From positions 1-51,597 of the forward strand of contig JAUJOW010000003.1 of the NCBI GenBank assembly GCA_030447445.1: a stretch of DNA of 51,597 nucleotides, read 5' to 3'. The notes beneath the pieces were generated by a model that was not told where the DNA came from, ran no database searches, and was given only the letters and a program-made list of their open reading frames with translations. Both the position numbers and the translations under genes were made by a program. Shown here piece after piece: positions 37,389 to 45,850 of the stretch. Source of the DNA: Acidimicrobiales bacterium (GTDB lineage: Bacteria > Actinomycetota > Acidimicrobiia > Acidimicrobiales > Iamiaceae). Position 1 is the first letter of the stretch; each line of letters begins with the position of its first letter.

Positions 37389-38900
37389 TCAGATCTCCGA
37401 GCTGAGGGCGGCGAAGTGCATGTACCCGTCGCGGCCGCTGCTCGGGTTGGCGTGGATGTGCTTCACCTGGCGGTAGGTGTTGTAGCCCTCGACGCCGAGC
37501 TCGCGGCCGATACCGGACTGCTTGTAGCCGCCGAAGGGCCGCTCGGGGCTGATCAGGTGGTAGTCGTTGATCCACACCGTGCCGGTGCGCAGGCCTGCCG
37601 CCACCGACCGCGCCCGCTCGAGGTCGCCCGACTGCACGCCGCCACCGAGGCCGTAGATGGAGTCGTTGGCGATGGCCACGGCCTCCTCGTCGGACTCGAA
37701 GGGGATGACGCACAGCACCGGCCCGAAGATCTCCTCCTGGGCAAGCTTGGTGCGGTTGTCGACCCCGGCGAAGATGGTCGGCTCGAAGAAGGCCTGCTCG
37801 TCGAGGTCCTCGGCCAGGCCGGTGGGCCGACCCCCGCCACAGACCGGCTCGCCCACCTCGTCACGACCCAGCTTGACGTAGCGCTCCACCGTCTCGACCT
37901 GGCCGCGGGACACGAGGGGGCCGAGGTCGGTGGCGAAGTCCAGCTGGTTGCCGATGACCATCTTGTTGGCCCGCTCGACCAGCAGGCCGAGGAACTCGTC
38001 GTAGATCGAGCGCTGCACGAGTGCCCGGGTGCCCGACTCGCACACCTGCCCGTTGTGCAGGAACGTCCCGAACAGCACGGCGGCGGCGGCGATGTCGAGG
38101 TCGGCGTCGTCGAGCACGATGTTGGCCGACTTGCCGCCGAGCTCCAGGGTGACGGCCTTCACCGTCCCCGAGGCGAGCTGCATGATCCGCCGACCCACCT
38201 CGGTCGACCCGGTGAACGCGGTCTTGTCGACGAGCGGGTTCGACGCCAGCTCCTCGCCGGCGGTGCCCCCGGGACCGGCGATCACGTTGACCACCCCGGG
38301 CGGGATGTCGGCCTCCTGGAACACCTCACCGAGCATGAGGGCGGTGATCGAGGTGAACGAGGCCGGCTTGATCACCGACGTGTTGCCGGCGGCCAGGGCC
38401 GGGGCGATCTTCCAGGCCGCCATGATCAACGGGAAGTTCCACGGGATGATGCCGGTGCACACGCCGTGGGGCTCGTAGCGCACCCAGTTCTGTGACGGCG
38501 GGAAGGGCGTGCCCGGCAGCTCCACCTCGTCGGGCTGGTCCTCGGCGCAGCGGGCGAACCACTCGAAGGCCGACTGGGAGCCGGGGACATCGGCAAAGGT
38601 GGCCTTCTTGATCGTGCCGCCGCCGTCGCGGGCCTCCATCTCGGCGAAGGACTCCGAGCGGGCACCGATGAGCTCGGTCACCTTGCGCAGCTTGGCCGCC
38701 CGCTCCTTGCCGCTCATCTTCGGCCAGGGCCCCTCGTCGAAGGCTCGCCGGGCCGCCTCGACCGCCCTGGTGGCGTCGCCCTTGTCGGCCTTGGCCACCT
38801 CGCCGATCGGGGTGTTCGTGGCCGGGTCGTAGGTGGTGAACGTGTCTCCCGAGGCGGCGTCGCAGTACTCGCCGTCGATGAAGAGCTGGTGATCGGCCAT
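37389..38900 (-). CDS. NAD(P)-dependent aldehyde dehydrogenase
   Basis: A 503-residue ALDH. It has CTGIIPWNFPLIMAAWKIAP (Rossmann/catalytic Asn), AGNTSVIKPASFTSITAL, TAFTGSTEVGRRIMQLA, VTLELGGKSANIVLDDADLD with the general-base Glu, FLHNGQVCESGTRALVQRSI with the nucleophilic Cys, and EEIFGPVLCVIPFESDEEA. It oxidises aldehydes to acids. The partner DUF779 suggests acetaldehyde or a related short aldehyde as substrate, which is inference. The ATG at 38900 matches family length; frames further upstream are not coding. Confidence 0.95.
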   Translation of the reverse strand: MADHQLFIDGEYCDAASGDTFTTYDPATNTPIGEVAKADKGDATRAVEAARRAFDEGPWPKMSGKERAAKLRKVTELIGARSESFAEMEARDGGGTIKKATFADVPGSQSAFEWFARCAEDQPDEVELPGTPFPPSQNWVRYEPHGVCTGIIPWNFPLIMAAWKIAPALAAGNTSVIKPASFTSITALMLGEVFQEADIPPGVVNVIAGPGGTAGEELASNPLVDKTAFTGSTEVGRRIMQLASGTVKAVTLELGGKSANIVLDDADLDIAAAAVLFGTFLHNGQVCESGTRALVQRSIYDEFLGLLVERANKMVIGNQLDFATDLGPLVSRGQVETVERYVKLGRDEVGEPVCGGGRPTGLAEDLDEQAFFEPTIFAGVDNRTKLAQEEIFGPVLCVIPFESDEEAVAIANDSIYGLGGGVQSGDLERARSVAAGLRTGTVWINDYHLISPERPFGGYKQSGIGRELGVEGYNTYRQVKHIHANPSSGRDGYMHFAALSSEI

Positions 38901-38941
38901 GGTGACGTTCCCCCTGGGTGCGGCTGGCGGTGACGGCGAAG

Positions 38942-39826
38942 CTATGCGACCGACCAGCGACTGTCGATGTCGTCGACCGCGTCGGCGGTGACCCGGCCAT
39001 CGGCGGCCAGCTTCCGCAGGTGGGCCCACACCGAGTAGCGAGCAGCCGGGTGCAGCACCTCGGGCACGTCGGTGTAGATGGCGGCCACCAGCTCGGCGGC
39101 GGTGGCCGACCCCTGCGGCGCTCCGGCGATGGCCTCGGCCACCTGGCGCTCACGGTCGAGCCGATGGCTGACGTACTCGTCGATCTTGGCCACCGGGTCG
39201 GTGATGAGGTGGCCATGGCCGGGGGCGATCCGGCGCAGGCGCAGCCGGCGGAGCCGCTCCAGCGACTCCAGGTAGGCGGCCATGTCGCCGTCGGGCGGGG
39301 TGATGACGACCGTCGACCCCTCCATGACGTGGTCACCCGAGAACAGCGTGCGCTCCTCGGGGAGGAGGTAGCAGAGGTGGTTGGAGGCGTGCCCGGGGGT
39401 GTGCACGGCGGTGAGGCGGAACTCGGTGGCCTCGATGGTGTCGCCGTCGGCCAGGGCGGTGTCGATCTCGAGCCCGTCCCGGGCCACGAAGGCCAAGACC
39501 TCGGCGCCGGTCCGCTCCTTCAGCCCGGCCACGCCGGGGGAGTGGTCCTGGTGGGTGTGGGTGGCGGCGATCCACCGGATCCGGTCGCCCCCGCAGCCGA
39601 CGATGGCGTCGAGGTGGGCGTCGTCGTCGGGCCCGGGGTCGATGACCACGATCTCGTCGATGCCCACCAGGTAGGTGTTGGTACCCGGCCCGGTCATCAT
39701 CCCGGGGTTGTCGGCGGTGATGCGTCGGACGAGCGGGCTGAGGGCGCTGGCCACCTCGGGGACGATCGGCTTGGGGCCTTCGGGCTCGGGTGCGCTGCGC
39801 TCGGGGTCGGCCATCCGCTCGTTCAT
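38942..39826 (-). CDS. MBL-fold hydrolase, LACTB2-like
   Basis: A 294-residue protein. NPGMMTGPGTNTYLVGIDEI is followed by the metal motif THTHQDHSPGVAGLKERTGA (HxHxDH), then VHTPGHASNHLCYLLPEERT with LFSGDHVMEGSTVV, and IAPGHGHLITDPVAKIDEYV. A C-terminal helical domain with VLHPAARYSVWAHLRKLAAD resembles the winged helix of LACTB2-type endoribonucleases and related thioester hydrolases. The substrate is unknown. The ATG overlaps the stop of the NUDIX gene (ATGA), so the two are co-translated. Confidence 0.88.
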   Translation of the reverse strand: MNERMADPERSAPEPEGPKPIVPEVASALSPLVRRITADNPGMMTGPGTNTYLVGIDEIVVIDPGPDDDAHLDAIVGCGGDRIRWIAATHTHQDHSPGVAGLKERTGAEVLAFVARDGLEIDTALADGDTIEATEFRLTAVHTPGHASNHLCYLLPEERTLFSGDHVMEGSTVVITPPDGDMAAYLESLERLRRLRLRRIAPGHGHLITDPVAKIDEYVSHRLDRERQVAEAIAGAPQGSATAAELVAAIYTDVPEVLHPAARYSVWAHLRKLAADGRVTADAVDDIDSRWSVA

Positions 39827-40731
39827 CGGTCATCCGGGCGGGCGGACTGGGCGAGGGCCCAGCGGCTGCGCTCGGCCATGTCCGGCCACGGCTGGTCGGC
39901 CAGAGGGCGGGCGCCGGCGGCGTCGCTCGCCCCGGCGTCGCCGTACTCGGCGTCGCCGGGGAGCACGATGCGCAGGCCCCCGTCGTCGGCGATGACGCGG
40001 GGCAGGATGGTCGGCACGTCGACGATCTCCCGAGCGGCGCCGAGGGCCTCGGCGGTGGTGGCGAAGCGGGCCACGGCCCGCAGGCTGGCCATGGTGGGCG
40101 GCAGCATCTCGTACTGGCCGGCGCGGTGGCGGGCGAGGGCGTCGTCGGGGCGGACCCAGAGGTTGGCGATGACCTCGTGGTCGTCGTGCAGCGGCGTCTG
40201 CGCGGCGGGGGCGGCGGCCAGGAAGAAGCGGGTGTCGTAGCGGCGGGGAGCGCCCTCGGGGGTGATCCAGTGGCCGAAGTAGTGCATGCCGTCGACGGCC
40301 AGGCAGAGCCCTTCCTCCTCGCAGATCTCGGCCAGGCGCCGGTCGCCGGTGTCCACCGCCTTGCGGTGGCGCTCGAAGCGCTCGATGGTGACGGGGTCGT
40401 CGAGCCGGACGATGGTGCCGTCGCGGTGGCAGGCGAGGAGCACGCCGGCCTCCTCGAAGCTCTCCCGGATGGCGGCCACCCAGAAGGCCAGCCCGCCGCC
40501 GTCGATGCCGAGGCGCGCCGAGGCCTCGGCATCGGATCGGCCGAGGCAGATCCCCTCCAGGTCGTCGGCGCGGTCGGCGGGGTCGACGGCGCCGCCCGGG
40601 AACACGTAGGCGCCGCCGACGAAGTCCGAGGCGAGGTTGCGGCGCAGCATGAACACCTCGAGCCCTTCCCTGCCGTCGCGGAGGAGGAGCACGGTGGCGG
40701 CGTCGCGGAGCGGCACCTCGGACGAGGTCAC
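39823..40731 (-). CDS. NUDIX hydrolase (NUDT19-like)
   Basis: About 302 residues from a GTG at 40731. LRDAATVLLLRDGREGLEVF and FVGGAYVFPGGAVDPADRAD lead to FWVAAIRESFEEAGVLLACH, a NUDIX box with an enlarged insert, as in NUDT19-type CoA diphosphatases. YDTRFFLAAAPAAQTPLHDD follows later. These enzymes cleave nucleoside diphosphate compounds such as CoA esters. It overlaps fxsA upstream (GTGA) and the MBL gene downstream, forming a three-gene operon. A frame reaching 41286 is only antisense shadow. Confidence 0.88.
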   Translation of the reverse strand: MTSSEVPLRDAATVLLLRDGREGLEVFMLRRNLASDFVGGAYVFPGGAVDPADRADDLEGICLGRSDAEASARLGIDGGGLAFWVAAIRESFEEAGVLLACHRDGTIVRLDDPVTIERFERHRKAVDTGDRRLAEICEEEGLCLAVDGMHYFGHWITPEGAPRRYDTRFFLAAAPAAQTPLHDDHEVIANLWVRPDDALARHRAGQYEMLPPTMASLRAVARFATTAEALGAAREIVDVPTILPRVIADDGGLRIVLPGDAEYGDAGASDAAGARPLADQPWPDMAERSRWALAQSARPDDR

Positions 40732-41207
40732 GGCCGTCGCTCGGGACCGGGGAGGCTCTGCGGGCGGCCGTCGGCGTCGCGCCCGGTGGTGTCGAACACC
40801 TCGCCACCGCCGGGGCGGGGGCTGACCCAGCGGAAGCCGGTGCCCAGTCGACCCCGGAACCGCTTCGTCAGCGCCACCCGCACCACGGCCCGGGTGGGTG
40901 GGATGAGCAGCAGGAAACCGAGGATGTCGGTGAGGAAGCCGGGCGTGAGCATGAGCGCGCCGGCGAAGAGGATCAACGCGCCGTCCACCACCTCCTTCGA
41001 CGGGAGCTGGTGGGCCTGGAGGCGGGCTTGGACCTTGCGGAGGGCGCCCCGCCCCTCCCGCTTCATCAGCCACGCGCCGAGGATGCTCTCGACGAGCAGG
41101 AGCGCAATGGTCTGCCACCCGCCGATCACGTCGGCAACCTGGATGATCACGTACAGCTCGACGATCGGACCAACGACGAAGAGCAGGACGAGCAACGCGA
41201 CCACCAT
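40728..41207 (-). CDS. FxsA-family membrane protein
   Basis: A 159-residue protein whose first 130 residues have the FxsA pattern. VALLVLLFVVGPIVELYVII and TIALLLVESILGAWLMKREG are followed by a cytoplasmic loop RKVQARLQAHQLPSKEVVDG. LILFAGALMLTPGFLTDILG and LLLIPPTRAVVR complete the pattern. Three to four membrane segments are expected. FxsA was first linked to F-plasmid exclusion of phage T7 but its general role is unknown. A polar C-terminal tail ends in the GTGA overlap with the NUDIX gene. Confidence 0.92.
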   Translation of the reverse strand: MVVALLVLLFVVGPIVELYVIIQVADVIGGWQTIALLLVESILGAWLMKREGRGALRKVQARLQAHQLPSKEVVDGALILFAGALMLTPGFLTDILGFLLLIPPTRAVVRVALTKRFRGRLGTGFRWVSPRPGGGEVFDTTGRDADGRPQSLPGPERRP

Positions 41208-41234
41208 CGGGATGGAGCCTACCGGCGGCTGCGG

Positions 41235-41579
41235 TCAGGTTCTCCGGGAGGTGCGCCGACGGAGCCGGTCGAGGCGCACGTCCCACCGAGCCCCGACATC
41301 GGCCATCCAGGCCACCGCGTCGGCCATCGGTTCGGGGGTCAGCCGGTAGCGCTGCTCGCGCCCCTGGCGCTCGGCCGCCACCAACCCGGCCTCGGCCAGG
41401 GCCTGGAGGTGCTTCACCACGGCCTGGCGGGACACGGCCACCTGGCCGGTGAGCTCGGTGGCGGTGGCCGTGCCCCGCTCCGCCACCGATCGCAGGACCT
41501 GGCGGCGGGTCGGGTCGGCCAGCGCCGCGAAGACAGCGTCGGGACCGCGGGGACGCTCAGGCGGTGACGAGGATGGCAC
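41235..41579 (-). CDS. ArsR-family transcriptional regulator
   Basis: A 114-residue winged helix: FAALADPTRRQVLRSVAERG, TATELTGQVAVSRQAVVKHL, and the wing AGLVAAERQGREQRYRLTPE. No metal-binding Cys pair is visible. Its GTG at 41579 lies inside the 3' end of the SRPBCC gene in another frame, so the two overlap by 23 bases. ArsR plus AHSA1/SRPBCC pairs are common and usually autoregulated. Two palindromes upstream of the pair are its likely operators. Confidence 0.88.
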   Translation of the reverse strand: MPSSSPPERPRGPDAVFAALADPTRRQVLRSVAERGTATATELTGQVAVSRQAVVKHLQALAEAGLVAAERQGREQRYRLTPEPMADAVAWMADVGARWDVRLDRLRRRTSRRT

Positions 41580-41979
41580 CGGTGCCGGCCAGGCAGCGCA
41601 GCTCGAGGTCGACGAGGCGCTCGTCCCAGGCGACGCCGGCGTCAGCGATCGAGCACCGCCCGCCACCGGCGCGGGCTACCGGTGTCTCCTCGACGGTGAG
41701 CGACGTGCGGTCCCCGTCGGCGGTGAGCGTGAGCGTCACATGGGAGGCCGCCTCCGGGTCCGCCGCCGGCCACCAGGTGAAGCCGACCCGGCGGCCGGGA
41801 TCGAGCTCGTCGATGATGAGCCGGCGGGTCGTGCCGTCGGGCTCGACCAACCCGAGCTGCCCGCCGACCTCGGTGGGGGTGCCGAGCCAGGCCGCCACCT
41901 CGGTGGGGTCGGTGAGGAGGAGCCAGGCCTCTGCCGGTGAGGCGTCGAGGCTGACCGTGCGGTGGACCACGTCATTCAT
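41557..41979 (-). CDS. SRPBCC (AHSA1-like) domain protein
   Basis: A 140-residue START-like protein: NDVVHRTVSLDASPAEAWLL, LTDPTEVAAWLGTPTEVGGQ and GRRVGFTWWPAADPEAASHV, with a final WDERLVDLELRCLAGTGAIL. The helix-grip fold binds hydrophobic ligands or acts as a co-chaperone-like module. Here it is paired with an ArsR regulator and may sense or handle the effector. Its ATG at 41979 overlaps the first base of the operator-like palindrome TGCAACCCCATGGTTGCA. Confidence 0.85.
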   Translation of the reverse strand: MNDVVHRTVSLDASPAEAWLLLTDPTEVAAWLGTPTEVGGQLGLVEPDGTTRRLIIDELDPGRRVGFTWWPAADPEAASHVTLTLTADGDRTSLTVEETPVARAGGGRCSIADAGVAWDERLVDLELRCLAGTGAILVTA

Positions 41980-42038
41980 GCAACCCCATGGTTGCACGTC
42001 TGCGGCACCGTCGCTACATTCGCAACCGCCTGATTGCA
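41979..42038. promoter_or_regulatory. two related palindromes between the SRPBCC-arsR genes and clpP
   Basis: TGCAACC-CCAT-GGTTGCA (41979-41996) is a perfect palindrome with 7-bp arms. CGCAACC-GCCT-GATTGCA (42021-42038) is the same motif with two changed arm bases. Their centres are 42 bp apart, four helical turns, on the same DNA face. The first overlaps the SRPBCC start codon; the second ends 20 bp before the clpP ATG. They look like twin ArsR operators that would control both directions. Confidence 0.7.
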
Positions 42039-42058
42039 CATTCGAGGAGGCCCTCCCC

Positions 42059-42670
42059 ATGTCCATGCTCATCCCGACCGTCATCGAGCAGAGCCCCCGC
42101 GGGGAGCGGGCCTTCGACATCTTCTCCCGGTTGCTGTGCGAGCGGATCGTGTTCTTCGGCACCGAGCTCGACGCCAACGTCGCCAACCTCGTGATCGCCC
42201 AGCTCCTGCACCTGGAGGCCGATGACCCCGAAAAGGACGTGCGCCTCTACATCAACTCCCCCGGGGGCGACATGACCGCCCTCTTCGCCGTGTACGACAC
42301 CATGAAGGTGCTGCGCTGTGATGTCTCCACGGTGTGCATCGGGCAGGCGTCGTCGGCGGCGGCGGTCATCCTCGCTGGTGGCACCCACGGAAAGCGGTTC
42401 GCGCTCCCCAACGCCCGGGTGCTCATCCACCAGCCCCACGGCGGCGTGCAGGGTCAGTCGACGGACATGGAGCTGGCCGTCAAGGAGTTCGTGCTCCTGC
42501 GTGAGCGCATGGTCGCCGCCCTCGCCAGCGACACCGGGCAACCCGTGGCCCGCATCGCCGCCGACATCGACCGGGACTACATCCTTCGCGGATCCGACGC
42601 CGTCGCCTACGGGCTGGTCGACCAGGTGCTCGAGCGGCCCGAGCTCCAGGTGGTCACGGCCGCTCGCTGA
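42059..42670 (+). CDS. clpP: ClpP-family serine protease subunit
   Basis: A 203-residue ClpP. LCERIVFFGTELDANVANLV leads to LYINSPGGDMTALFAVYDTM. The catalytic Ser99 lies in VCIGQASSAAAVILAGGTHG, His124 in NARVLIHQPHGG and Asp173 in DIDRDYILRGSDAVAYGLVD, so the triad is intact. It degrades unfolded proteins together with a Clp ATPase. A GGAGG site stands before the ATG. It is not next to a clpX or second clpP. Instead it shares its promoter region with ArsR-type operators, suggesting a conditionally expressed copy. Confidence 0.93.
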   Translation: MSMLIPTVIEQSPRGERAFDIFSRLLCERIVFFGTELDANVANLVIAQLLHLEADDPEKDVRLYINSPGGDMTALFAVYDTMKVLRCDVSTVCIGQASSAAAVILAGGTHGKRFALPNARVLIHQPHGGVQGQSTDMELAVKEFVLLRERMVAALASDTGQPVARIAADIDRDYILRGSDAVAYGLVDQVLERPELQVVTAAR

Positions 42671-42695
42671 CCCAGCGGCCCGTAAGCTCGCCGCC

Positions 42696-44003
42696 GTGCC
42701 TCCGCCTGGCGGCCTCGACGCCGATGGGCGGCCCCCGTCGGTGGATGCGCTGGCCCGGTCGCTCGCCGCCACCGGTCTGCCCCACCCGCTCCTCGTGGAA
42801 GCTGCTCGTCGGGCCGTGACCGCCGCTCCGCCGGGTTCGACCGCCGCCATGGCCGAGGCCGAGGCCGAGCGATGGCGGCGGACCTTGCTCCAGCCCGTGA
42901 TCAACGCCACCGGCGTGCTGCTGCACACCAACCTCGGCCGGGCGCCGCTGGCCCACCATCAGCCAGCCACCGCCACCAACCTCGAACTGGACCTGTCCAC
43001 CGGTGAACGAGGGTCCCGCCACGCCCACGCCGCCACGCTGATGGCCCGGGCCTGCGGGGCCGAGGCCGGTCTCGTGGTCAACAACGGGGCGGCGGCCGTG
43101 CTCCTCGTGCTGGCCGCGCTGGCCCGCCACCGGGGAGTGGTGGTCAGCCGCGGTGAGCTGGTGGAGATCGGTGGCGGCTTCCGGGTGCCGGAGGTGATGG
43201 CCGAGTCGGGCGCGCGGCTGGTGGAGGTGGGCACGACCAACCGGACGCGCCGCGCCGACTACGAGCGGGCCGTCGGCGACCCCGCCGCCGACGTCGCCCT
43301 CGTCATGAAGGTGCACCAGTCGAACTTCCGCATCGAGGGCTTCACCGAGGGGGTGGCCGTCGATGGGCTCAGGGGGCTGGGGCCACCGGTGGTGGCCGAC
43401 CTCGGCTCCGGCCTGGTCGACGGCGCCTGCCCCTGGTTGGCCGGGGGGCCGCCGCCGTGGCTGCGGGGCGAACCGGCGGCCCGCCAGACCCTCGCCGCCG
43501 GCGCCGACCTGGTGATCTTCTCGGGCGACAAGCTGCTCGGCGGGCCACAGGCCGGGATCGTGGTGGGCCGGGCCGACCTGGTGGACACCTGCGCCCGCCA
43601 TCCCCTGGCCCGAGCCCTGCGGTCAGGAGGTCTGGTGCTCGCGTCGCTCCAGGACGTCGCCCTCGCCTACCTCGATCGGCGGGCCGGCGGCCTGCCGTTC
43701 TGGCGGATGGCGGCGGCGCCGCTCGACGGGCTCCGGCAGCGGGCCGAACGCCTAGCCGCCGGGGCCGTGGGGTGGGCGGTACGGGACACGGCGGCGGTCC
43801 CCGGTGGGGGCACGCTGCCCGGCGTCGAGATCCCGTCGGCCGGGCTGGCCGCCCCCGGCGACCACGTCGCCGCGCTGCGAGCCCACCACCCCCCGGTCAT
43901 CGCCCGTGTCGCCGATGGTCGCACCGTGTGCGACCTGCGCACGGTCGACCCCGACGACGACCCCACCCTCGCCGCCGCCCTCGCCGCCCTCCCCACCCCC
44001 TGA
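42696..44003 (+). CDS. selA: L-seryl-tRNA(Sec) selenium transferase SelA
   Basis: SelA converts Ser-tRNA(Sec) to Sec-tRNA(Sec) with selenophosphate. The 435-residue PLP enzyme shows LLQPVINATGVLLHTNLGRA, ATLMARACGAEAGLVVNNGA, SRGELVEIGGGFRVPEVMAE and VGTTNRTRRADY. The PLP Lys is about residue 279 in ADLVIFSGDKLLGGPQAGIV. The GTG at 42696 gives a normal N-terminus. It is 25 bases after clpP and 55 bases before selB. With selB it shows that the organism inserts selenocysteine. selD and the tRNA(Sec) gene were not found in the window. Confidence 0.96.
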   Translation: MPPPGGLDADGRPPSVDALARSLAATGLPHPLLVEAARRAVTAAPPGSTAAMAEAEAERWRRTLLQPVINATGVLLHTNLGRAPLAHHQPATATNLELDLSTGERGSRHAHAATLMARACGAEAGLVVNNGAAAVLLVLAALARHRGVVVSRGELVEIGGGFRVPEVMAESGARLVEVGTTNRTRRADYERAVGDPAADVALVMKVHQSNFRIEGFTEGVAVDGLRGLGPPVVADLGSGLVDGACPWLAGGPPPWLRGEPAARQTLAAGADLVIFSGDKLLGGPQAGIVVGRADLVDTCARHPLARALRSGGLVLASLQDVALAYLDRRAGGLPFWRMAAAPLDGLRQRAERLAAGAVGWAVRDTAAVPGGGTLPGVEIPSAGLAAPGDHVAALRAHHPPVIARVADGRTVCDLRTVDPDDDPTLAAALAALPTP

Positions 44004-44058
44004 CCCCCTCCCCTGAGTGCGCTTCGCCGGTCGAGGACCGGCTCGTAGCCTTGGCCCG

Positions 44059-45847
44059 ATGCCCGTCGTCGCCACCGCCGGCCACGTCGACCACGGGAAG
44101 TCGACCCTGGTCCGGGCGCTCACCGGCACCGATCCGGACCGCTGGGCCGAGGAGAAGGAGCGCGGCCTCACCATCGACCTCGGGTTCGCCGGCACCACGC
44201 TCCCGTCGGGCCGGGACGTGGCCTTCGTCGACGTTCCCGGCCACGTCCGGTTCCTGAAGAACATGCTCGCCGGCGTCGGGGCCGTGAACGCCTGCCTGTT
44301 CGTGGTGGCGGCCACCGAGGGCTGGAAGCCGCAATCCGAGGAGCACCTGCGCATCCTCGAGCTCCTCGGCGTCGGCCACGGCCTCATCGCCCTCACCAAG
44401 GTCGGCATGGTCGACGACGAGACCGGTGAGCTGGCCCGGCTCGACGTCGAGGACCATGTGGCCGGCACGTTCCTTGCCGACGCCGAGGTGGTGGCCGTCG
44501 ATGCCCCCGCCGGGCCGGGCGGCGACGCCCGGCGCGCGGCGATCGACCGGCTGCGCGCCACCAACCCCCCCCGCGCTGACCGGGTCCGGCCCCGGGTGTG
44601 GGGGGGCCGGGCGTGCGCGGCGACGGGCGCGGGGCCGGGGGTGGCCGGCACCCTGGCCGGAGGGAGCCTGACCGTGGGGGACGAGATGGCGCTGACCGGG
44701 GCTGGGGGCTACGGCGCCCGCCGGGTCCGGGTGCGGGCGCTCCAGACGCTCGGCGCAGAGCGAAGCCACCTCGGCCCCGGCCGCCGGGTGGCGGTCAACC
44801 TGGCCGGCGTGGCCCACACCGGCGTGCGGCGCGGCGACGCCCTGGTGCAACCGGATCGATGGCACGCCGCCACCACCGTCGACGCCTCGCTGCGCGTCTC
44901 CCCGCGCTCGACCACCCGGTCTCCCGCCGGGGCGCTCACCTCGCCTACATCGGCTCGGGCGAGCACCCCGTGCGGCTACGGGTGCTCGGACCGCGAGCCA
45001 TCGAACCGGGCACAGAAGGGGCGGTGCGCCTCCATCTGCCCGTCGCGCTGCCACTCCAGCCCGGCGACCGGTTCGTGCTGCGGGAGAGCGGGAGGGCCGA
45101 GACCGTCGGTGGCGGCGAGGTGCTCGACGTGGCCCCCGTGCGCCGAGCATCACGAGCCCGACCCGACCGATCAGTGGACCGGGTGGTCGAGGAGCGGGGC
45201 TGGGTGGAGGTCGACGAGCTGGAACGCCTGACCGGCGTGCGCCGCCCGGCCTCCGTGGGCCGGTGGGTGGCGGCGCCAAGTGCGCTCGCCCGGACCGAGC
45301 AGGAGCTCCGTGCCGCCGTGAACGACGCCGGCCCGCTGGGCCTCGACACGGCCACTCTCGACGAGCAGCAGCGGGCCGTGCTCGACACGCTCGGCGACCT
45401 CGCCGTCGTCACCGGACGGGCCCGCCGGCCTGACGACGCCGACCCGCTGGCCGGCCACCCCTACGTGACCGCCGTCCACGCCGACCCGTTCCGCCCCCCC
45501 CCCCCGACGGGGTCGACCGCTCGGAGCTCCGTGCCCTGGTCAGGCGCGGGCTGGTGGTGGAGCACGACGGGGTCTGGTTCGCGCCCTGGGCCGTGGACGA
45601 GGCGGCCCGCCGGGTCGCCGCCCTGCTCTCGGACCACCCGGAAGGGGTCGGCGTCGCCGAGGTTCGGGGAGGCCCTCGGCACCACCCGCAAGTGGGCCAT
45701 ACCCCTGCTCGCCCACCTCGACGCCACCGGCGTCACCCGCCGTCGGGGGACGTCCGCGTCGCCGGCCCCCGCCTCCCGCCCGCCCCCCCCCGAGAGGCCG
45801 AACCCCGAGAGGCCGAACCCCGAGAGACCGAACCCCGAGAGGCCTAA
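44059..45847 (+). CDS. selB: selenocysteine-specific elongation factor SelB, several frameshifts
   Basis: SelB delivers Sec-tRNA to UGA codons at SECIS hairpins. The GTPase part is intact: VVATAGHVDHGKSTLVRALT, EEKERGLTIDLGFAGTTLPS, VAFVDVPGHVRFLKNMLAGV and IALTKVGMVDDETGEL. After about 44900 the reading changes phase near 44902 and in the 12-C run at 45494-45505. It changes again at the GGGG near 45665 (one extra G) and at GGGGG near 45747 (one missing). Repaired text keeps AHLAYIGSGEHPVRLRVLGP and the C-terminal winged helices with EALGTTRKWAIPLLAHLDAT. Every shift lies in or beside a homopolymer, pointing to sequence error. The end is a 15-bp repeat encoding REAEP units. Confidence 0.85.
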
Positions 45848-45850
45848 CCC
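45791..45850. repeat. four 15-bp tandem repeats at the selB-whiB junction
   Basis: CGAGAGGCCGAACCC occurs at 45791, 45806, 45821 (one base changed) and 45836 (one base changed). In selB it codes for repeated REAEP-like residues. The fourth unit creates CTAA, which supplies both the selB TAA stop and, on the other strand, the whiB TAG stop. The array thus defines the ends of two convergent genes. Confidence 0.85.

Noticed and set aside
44004..44058. tRNA-Sec or SECIS between selA and selB
   Set aside because: The gap is only 55 bases and has just a 7-bp hairpin; it is too short for tRNA-Sec and not followed by a UGA selenocodon context.
45791..45850. Possible CRISPR or satellite array
   Set aside because: Units are contiguous 15-mers without spacers and encode the end of selB.
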